Positions 59,494 through 64,000 of a DNA stretch of 64,000 nt are shown in pieces. Position numbers and translations under genes: made by a program. Numbering within the stretch: position 1 is the stretch's first letter; every line of letters begins with the position of its first letter. The notes beneath the pieces are model-generated. The model searched no databases. It was given only the letters and a program-made list of their open reading frames with translations, and was not told where the DNA came from. The DNA lies in NCBI RefSeq assembly GCF_003665095.1, contig NZ_RCHV01000002.1, positions 3,656,001-3,720,000 on the forward strand. The letters are read 5' to 3'. Origin of the DNA: Streptomyces sp. Z26. Its GTDB lineage: Bacteria; Actinomycetota; Actinomycetes; Streptomycetales; Streptomycetaceae.

Positions 59494-60351
59494 ATGACGA
59501 CCGTCCAGGGGAGCGTAGCTCCGGGCGACGACCCGGCGAAGGGCGCGCGCGGGCGCGGCGCGGGCGACTGGGCCGAGGAGTTCGCGGAGCGGGGGTTCCT
59601 CGTGCTGCGCGGGCTGTTCGACCGGGCGGAGACCGACGCGCTGTGCGCGGAGTTCGCCGCCGTGCGCGAGGGCGGCCCGGTCCCCGGGCACTTTGAGCCG
59701 AAGCCGCAGCGGCCGAGCGAGCCGTTCGACCCGCTGCGCGCGTACCCGCGTGTGATGCACCCGCACCGCTTCAACGCGCTCGCCCGCTCCGTACTCCTCG
59801 ACGACCGGCTGCGCACCGTCCTGGAGCGGCTGCTCGGGGAGGAGGCGCTGGCGGCGCAGAGCATGTTCTACTTCAAGCCGCCCGGCGCCCGTGGCCAGGC
59901 CCTCCACCAGGACAACTTCTACCTCCGCGTCGAGCCCGGCACCTGCGTCGCCGCCTGGATCGCGTGCGAGCCGATCGACCGGGAGAACGGCGGCCTCGAA
60001 GTCGTCCCCGGTACGCACCGGATGGACGTCTTCTGCCCGGAGGAGGCCGACCCGGGGCTGTCGTTCGCGCGGGAGTACGTGCCGCCGCCGCCCGGCCTGG
60101 AGCCCGTACCCGTCGACATGGGCCCCGGCGACGTGCTGTTCTTCAACGGCAGCCTGGTGCACGGCTCCGGCCCGAACCGCTCCCCGGACCGCTTCCGCCG
60201 CTCGTACATCTGCCACTACGCGGGCGTCTCCGCCGACCGCATCGGCACGTACTACCGCACCCTCGCGATGAGCGGCGCGCGCGTGGAGCTGGCGGAGAGC
60301 ACCGGGGCGGGGCCGTGCGGCACGGAGTTCGACGCCCCGGCGCCGCACTGA
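59494..60351 (+). CDS. Phytanoyl-CoA dioxygenase family protein
   Basis: The ATG at 59494 gives 285 residues. The metal-binding HxD is in GQALHQDNFYLRVEPG, the second His in GSLVHGSGPNRSPDRFRRSY with the Arg that holds 2-oxoglutarate. The fold is the double-stranded beta helix of Fe(II)/2-oxoglutarate oxygenases. The substrate is not known; members near AraC regulators occur in many streptomycetes. Confidence 0.88.
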   Translation: MTTVQGSVAPGDDPAKGARGRGAGDWAEEFAERGFLVLRGLFDRAETDALCAEFAAVREGGPVPGHFEPKPQRPSEPFDPLRAYPRVMHPHRFNALARSVLLDDRLRTVLERLLGEEALAAQSMFYFKPPGARGQALHQDNFYLRVEPGTCVAAWIACEPIDRENGGLEVVPGTHRMDVFCPEEADPGLSFAREYVPPPPGLEPVPVDMGPGDVLFFNGSLVHGSGPNRSPDRFRRSYICHYAGVSADRIGTYYRTLAMSGARVELAESTGAGPCGTEFDAPAPH

Positions 60352-60444
60352 CCGGCCCGCGTCGGCGGGACCCGCGCGCGGGCGGATGTCGGTGGCGGGT
60401 GCCACCCTGGTGGCACAGGGTCCGGTTCCGCGAAGGGCAGTGCC

Positions 60445-61242
60445 ATGATCACCACCGACTCCGTCCCCGGTTCCCCCGCCTGGCTCGACCTGGCCGTACG
60501 CGACACGGACGCGGCCGCCGCCTTCTACGGCCGGGTGTTCGGCTGGGAGCTGCTGCCCCTCGGCCCGGACGCCGGGGGGTACGGCTTCCTGCGGCTCGAC
60601 GGCGCGACCGTCGCGGGCCTCGGCGCGCTCACCGAGGACGGCGCGCGCCCCGCCTGGACCGTCTACTTCCGGGTGCGTGACGCGGACCTCGCCGCCCGCT
60701 CCGTGGAGCAGCGCGGCGGCACCGTACGGGTCGCGCCGACGGACGTCGGCGGGCGCGGCAGGCTGGCGCAGTTCAGCGACCCGCAGGGCGGCCGGTTCGC
60801 CGTCTGGCAGCCCGGGGAGACCGCCGGTCTCGACACCGTCGACCGGCCCGGCAGCCTGACGTGGACGGAGCTGTGCACCCCGGACGCGGGCGGCGCGAAG
60901 GCGTTCTACGGCGGGCTGTTCGGCTGGGCCACCCAGGACATGCCGATGCCGGGCGACGGCGAGGGCACGTACACGCTGCTGTCGCCGGAGGGCGGCGGCG
61001 AGGAGCTGATGTTCGGCGGCCTGGTGGAGCTGCCCGCGGAGTACCTGGCGGGTACGGGCGGCGCGGCGTACTGGCATCCGGTGTTCGGCACCGACGACTG
61101 CGACGCCGCGCTGGACCGCGTCCGCGCGGGCGGCGGCAGCGTGCGCATGGGCCCGGACGACGCGGAGGGCGTGGGCCGGATCGCGGTGTGCGACGACCCG
61201 GCGGGCGCGGAGTTCGTGGTGCTCCAGCCGCCCGCGGGGTGA
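60445..61242 (+). CDS. Two-domain VOC (glyoxalase/dioxygenase-like) protein
   Basis: The 265-residue protein has two similar halves. Each starts with a typical VOC strand and helix (PAWLDLAVRDTDAAAAFYGR, and LTWTELCTPDAGGAKAFYGG) and ends with an FAVWQP or FVVLQPPAG strand. These proteins bind metal or small hydrophobic ligands and include resistance proteins. No function can be named. The ATG at 60445 follows AGGGCAG. Confidence 0.88.
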   Translation: MITTDSVPGSPAWLDLAVRDTDAAAAFYGRVFGWELLPLGPDAGGYGFLRLDGATVAGLGALTEDGARPAWTVYFRVRDADLAARSVEQRGGTVRVAPTDVGGRGRLAQFSDPQGGRFAVWQPGETAGLDTVDRPGSLTWTELCTPDAGGAKAFYGGLFGWATQDMPMPGDGEGTYTLLSPEGGGEELMFGGLVELPAEYLAGTGGAAYWHPVFGTDDCDAALDRVRAGGGSVRMGPDDAEGVGRIAVCDDPAGAEFVVLQPPAG

Positions 61243-61264
61243 GGCGCGGAGCCCTCCGGCGCCG

Positions 61265-62470
61265 TCAGAGCGTCAGCACGTGGCCCGTACGGGGCGCGTC
61301 GTGGCCCGACAGCACGTCCCGCCAGACCCGTTCGAGCCCCTCGCGGCCCTCGTCGTGCACCACGTCCACCCACGAGCCGACGGCCGCGCCGAAGCGCTGC
61401 CACGCCGCGCCGAACCGCTCCTCCAGCCCCTCGCGCCCCCAGTCCCCGACGCGCTTGCGCATCTGGACGGGCGCGAAGAACATCGCCCGCCCGTGCCCGT
61501 CGCCGCCCGCCCCGGTGTCCGCCGCGCCGTCCTCGTCGCCACGGGACCCCGTACCGGCACCGGCCTCGGCGAGGCTGCCCGCGGGCGCCGCCTCCTGGTG
61601 CGTCACCCCCACCGTGGCGTGGCAGGTCAGCGCGCCGCCCAAGCGCTCCGCGAGGGTGGCGGCCAGCCGCCGGTCACCGGCGAAGTCCGCGTAGACGACG
61701 GGCCGTTCGGGGGAGAGGAGGGCGGTCTCGTCGTACGTCAGCACCCGGTCGTAGCACCCCAGGCTCTCGGTGAACGCGCGGTTGCGCGCCGAGGTGAGCC
61801 CGACGACGCCGTAGCCGCCGGGCCCGTCCGGGCCGCCCGCCCCGCCCGTCCGCCGCTCGCGGTGCGCGCGCAGCTCGAAGGCCGTGCCGTACGCGGTCTT
61901 GCTGGACGCGGACGACAGCACCACGTCCCGCGCCCCGCACAGCTCCTGGTCCACGAGCCAGTCCGCCAGCAGGAACGACGTCCAGAACAGCGGCCGGTAC
62001 AGCGCCTGGACGTCCTCGCGGTCCGCCGCGTAGCCCGGGTCGCCGGTGGTGCGCGCGTAGCGGTTGTACGGGGAGGGCAGCTCGACGCGGTGCGGTGACA
62101 CGTCGCGGAAGCCGAACGGGCCGACGCGGTCGGGGCGTACGAGGAGGTGGCTGCCGGACGGCAGGTAGCCGTAGAAGCGGTCGCCGGGCGCGACGCCGTC
62201 GGCCGCGGAGGCGACGACGTCGGCGAAACCCCACAGCGGCACGTTGCCCCAGCCGTCGGGGGCGGGGAAGAACTCCCAGTAGCGGAACGGGTCGCCGAGC
62301 GCCGCGTACGTCACGTTGTTCGCCGTGAGGCCGACCCGGTCGACCCGCAACAGGGCCTCGCCGGGCCCGACTTCGGGCACGGGGCCGGTGTCGGTGCGCG
62401 TCGTCGCCAGGTCGTCCCGGGAGACCAGCAGGCGCCAGGCTTCGGCGTCCCGGGGAGCGGAGGTGTCCAT
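61265..62470 (-). CDS. DUF2855 family protein, medium-chain dehydrogenase-like
   Basis: From the ATG at 62470 (MDTSAPRDAEAWRLLVSRDD) the protein has 401 residues. It contains VGLTANNVTYAALGDPFRYW, WGFADVVASAADGVAPGDRF and YGYLPSGSHL, an alcohol-dehydrogenase-like N-terminal part, and a Rossmann-like middle (VVGLTSARNRAFTESLGCYD). It lacks the usual zinc ligands. The TetR gene is divergent with a palindrome between them, so it is probably the regulated target. Confidence 0.82.
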   Translation of the reverse strand: MDTSAPRDAEAWRLLVSRDDLATTRTDTGPVPEVGPGEALLRVDRVGLTANNVTYAALGDPFRYWEFFPAPDGWGNVPLWGFADVVASAADGVAPGDRFYGYLPSGSHLLVRPDRVGPFGFRDVSPHRVELPSPYNRYARTTGDPGYAADREDVQALYRPLFWTSFLLADWLVDQELCGARDVVLSSASSKTAYGTAFELRAHRERRTGGAGGPDGPGGYGVVGLTSARNRAFTESLGCYDRVLTYDETALLSPERPVVYADFAGDRRLAATLAERLGGALTCHATVGVTHQEAAPAGSLAEAGAGTGSRGDEDGAADTGAGGDGHGRAMFFAPVQMRKRVGDWGREGLEERFGAAWQRFGAAVGSWVDVVHDEGREGLERVWRDVLSGHDAPRTGHVLTL

Positions 62471-62485
62471 GCCGTCGACCGTAGG

Positions 62486-62505
62486 TGAATCCGGATTCGG
62501 ATTCA
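62486..62505. promoter_or_regulatory. Candidate TetR operator
   Basis: TGAATCC (62486-62492) and GGATTCA (62499-62505) are exact inverted arms around GGATTC, so the inner sequence GAATCCGGATTC is itself palindromic. The site lies between the divergent start codons at 62470 and 62539. Confidence 0.75.
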
Positions 62506-62538
62506 ATGCCGTGGCCCGACACGGCCTACGCTGGACGC

Positions 62539-63231
62539 ATGCCGCCCTCACCCCCGCCCACCCCCTCCGGCACGGCCGCCGGGCCCCGCCGTACGCGGCG
62601 CGGCGCCCGGACGAGCGGCGCGCTCGTCGCCGCCGCGCGGCGGGTCTTCGAGCGCGACGGCTACCCGGAGGCGCGCATCGCGGACATCGCCGCCGAGGCG
62701 GGCGTCGCCACCGGCAGCTTCTACACGCACTTCAGCGGCAAGGAGGAGGTCTTCGAGGCCGTCCTCGCGGAGTTGCGGGACGAGATGCTGCACCCGGGCG
62801 CCGCACCCGACGAGGCGGACCTCCCCGACGCGCCCCGCGCCACGGACGGCCCCGCCCCGCCCGCCGACCCGGCGGAGCTGCGCCGCGCCGTGGAGGCCGC
62901 CAACCGCGCGTACCTGGAGTCGTACCGGCGCAACGCGGCGCTCATGGCCGCCCTGGAGCAGGCCGCCGCCCTCGACCGCCGCTTCCTGGACGTACGGCTG
63001 CGGCGCTCGCGGTCGTTCGTCGAACGGTCGGCGCGCGCGATCGTACGGCTCCAGCGCGCCGGTCTCGCCGACCCCGCGCTCGACCCGGACGTCACCGCGC
63101 GCGCGATCAACGCGATGGTGAGCCGCACGGCGTACACGGCCTTCGTGGCGGGCGACCCCGTGCCGTTCGAGGAGCTGGTCGCCACGCTGACCCGGCTGTG
63201 GATCAACGCCCTTGGCATGCCGCGCGGTTGA
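62539..63231 (+). CDS. TetR-family regulator
   Basis: The ATG at 62539 gives 230 residues. The HTH reads RIADIAAEAGVATGSFYTHF (residues about 47-66). The C-terminal ligand domain is helical, with LRRAVEAANRAYLESYRRNA and a final ALVATLTRLWINALG-like helix (VATLTRLWINALGMPRG). It probably represses itself and the DUF2855 gene through the palindrome at 62486-62505. Ligand unknown. Confidence 0.92.
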   Translation: MPPSPPPTPSGTAAGPRRTRRGARTSGALVAAARRVFERDGYPEARIADIAAEAGVATGSFYTHFSGKEEVFEAVLAELRDEMLHPGAAPDEADLPDAPRATDGPAPPADPAELRRAVEAANRAYLESYRRNAALMAALEQAAALDRRFLDVRLRRSRSFVERSARAIVRLQRAGLADPALDPDVTARAINAMVSRTAYTAFVAGDPVPFEELVATLTRLWINALGMPRG

Positions 63232-63259
63232 GCGTGCGCCCCCGCAGGGCGTACGCCCG

Positions 63260-63796
63260 TCAGTCGTCGCCCGGCACGTCCGCCGTCGCCGGGACGACCA
63301 CCACCGGTACGTGCGCGTGGTGCACGACCTCCGTACTCGTCGAGCCGAGCGTCAGCCGCCCCCACAGGCCCGACCCGCGCGAGCCGACGACCAGCAGTCC
63401 GGCGTGCGCCGCCTGCGCGAGCAGCACCTCCGCCGGGCGGCCCTGCTGGGCCACCACCTCCACGTCCACGTGCGGGCCGCCCAGCTCCGCGCGCAGCTCC
63501 TCGATCGTCGCGCCGACGTCGGCCAGCGCGGTGTCGCGCAGCTGCGTGACGATCTCGCTCGCGGGGTTGGGGACGGTCATCCACCCGTAGGCGGAGTAGC
63601 GGTCGGGCGTGAAGTCGTAGGCGCACACGGCCCGTACGGGCACCCCGCGCAGCTGCGCCTCGCGCAGCGCGAAGAGGACGGCGCGACGGGCGTGCGCGGA
63701 GCCGTCGGTGCCGACGACGATCACGCGGGAACGTTCTGGGGCGGGCGTGAGGGACGGGCCGGAGTCGGGGGCGGGCGTGGCGGCTGGCTCGGTCAT
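63260..63796 (-). CDS. Universal stress protein (UspA family)
   Basis: The 178-residue protein starts with a disordered Pro/Ala leader, then RVIVVGTDGSAHARRAVLFA (Asp of the nucleotide site) and ends LLVVGSRGSGLWGRLTLGST, the GxxGx9G(S/T) ATP-binding motif. It is a single-domain ATP-binding Usp. The ATG at 63796 follows GAGAG. About 200 bases with no feature that I can name follow to the window end. Confidence 0.92.
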   Translation of the reverse strand: MTEPAATPAPDSGPSLTPAPERSRVIVVGTDGSAHARRAVLFALREAQLRGVPVRAVCAYDFTPDRYSAYGWMTVPNPASEIVTQLRDTALADVGATIEELRAELGGPHVDVEVVAQQGRPAEVLLAQAAHAGLLVVGSRGSGLWGRLTLGSTSTEVVHHAHVPVVVVPATADVPGDD

Positions 63797-64000
63797 GGCT
63801 CTCTCCGTGGGGTGTCCGTTGGGAGGGCTGTCCGTCGTGGGGGACTGTCCGTACCCGGCGCGGGTACCACGGAGGCGGCCGTTCCACGCCGTACCGGCGC
63901 GGGCCGCCCTGGCCGGTACGGGCGCCGCGGGCGGAGAATGGGGACGGCCCTCATGCTCCTCCTCCCCTCCGCCCGGCGCGAGGCGGGAACCGGGCACCCG

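Noticed and set aside
1..64000. CRISPR array
   Set aside because: No regularly spaced direct repeats and no cas genes; short GTACGG repeats are irregular and mostly within genes.

Overview
The window reads as a high-GC actinomycete chromosome, most likely Streptomyces. GC-ending codons dominate, GTG and TTG starts are common, and the gene order from the Tad-type pilus genes through a helicase, bldG, an anti-sigma factor, hppA, topA, tmk, holB and a secreted tripeptidyl-aminopeptidase-like protein is the order I know from Streptomyces chromosomes (recalled, not searched).

Region 1 (41-10021) is an integrated mobile element of about 10 kb. It sits inside the ATPase gene of the Tad/Flp pilus cluster (cpaF/tadA). 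An 11-base core is repeated at both ends, and joining the outer flanks restores a normal ATPase reading frame. The element carries a large serine integrase, a sigma-factor-like protein, an HNH protein, a zinc-finger protein with a primase-like C-terminal part, many small proteins, a P27-type terminase small subunit beside a second, degraded HNH protein, a DUF2637 membrane protein, and a rightward DUF6879 / HTH-DUF5753 group. I see no capsid, portal, tail, large terminase or conjugation motor gene. It therefore looks like a phage satellite or a reduced phage-derived island.

Region 2 (10011-32202) is core chromosome: the rest of the Tad cluster (tadB, tadC, DUF4244, tadE, an Rv3654c-like gene), a DEAD/DEAH helicase, bldG with its anti-sigma partner, a K+-independent proton pyrophosphatase with an unusual insert, a lipoprotein, a methyltransferase, topA, an MFS-thymidylate kinase fusion, holB, a lipoprotein peptidase and tRNA-Thr(CGT).

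Region 3 (32203-36110) is an island at the tRNA gene: the tail of a tyrosine integrase, a GIY-YIG Eco29kI-like restriction enzyme, a C5-cytosine methyltransferase and a Vsr mismatch endonuclease. It is followed by a TPR gene that appears truncated at the island edge.

Region 4 (36234-44726) holds an ABC exporter of the FtsX/MacB type, a two-component system and htpG.

Region 5 (44727-58360) is a glycan-use region: a GH18 chitinase with a DasR-like operator, a GH2 beta-mannosidase plus GH26 mannanase pair, and a sialic-acid locus (GntR regulator, aldolase of the NanA/DapA family, sialidase without a visible signal peptide, and an ABC sugar importer). The sialic-acid promoters share an 11-base motif that is a good candidate operator.

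Region 6 (58392-64000) contains a frameshifted AraC regulator divergent from a phytanoyl-CoA dioxygenase-like gene, a two-domain VOC protein, a DUF2855 protein divergent from a TetR regulator with a palindromic operator between them, and a universal stress protein.

Three genes (HTH-DUF5753, the sigma-like gene and the AraC gene) show one-base frame breaks at or near G/C runs. Read-level checking is needed to tell real mutations from assembly errors.
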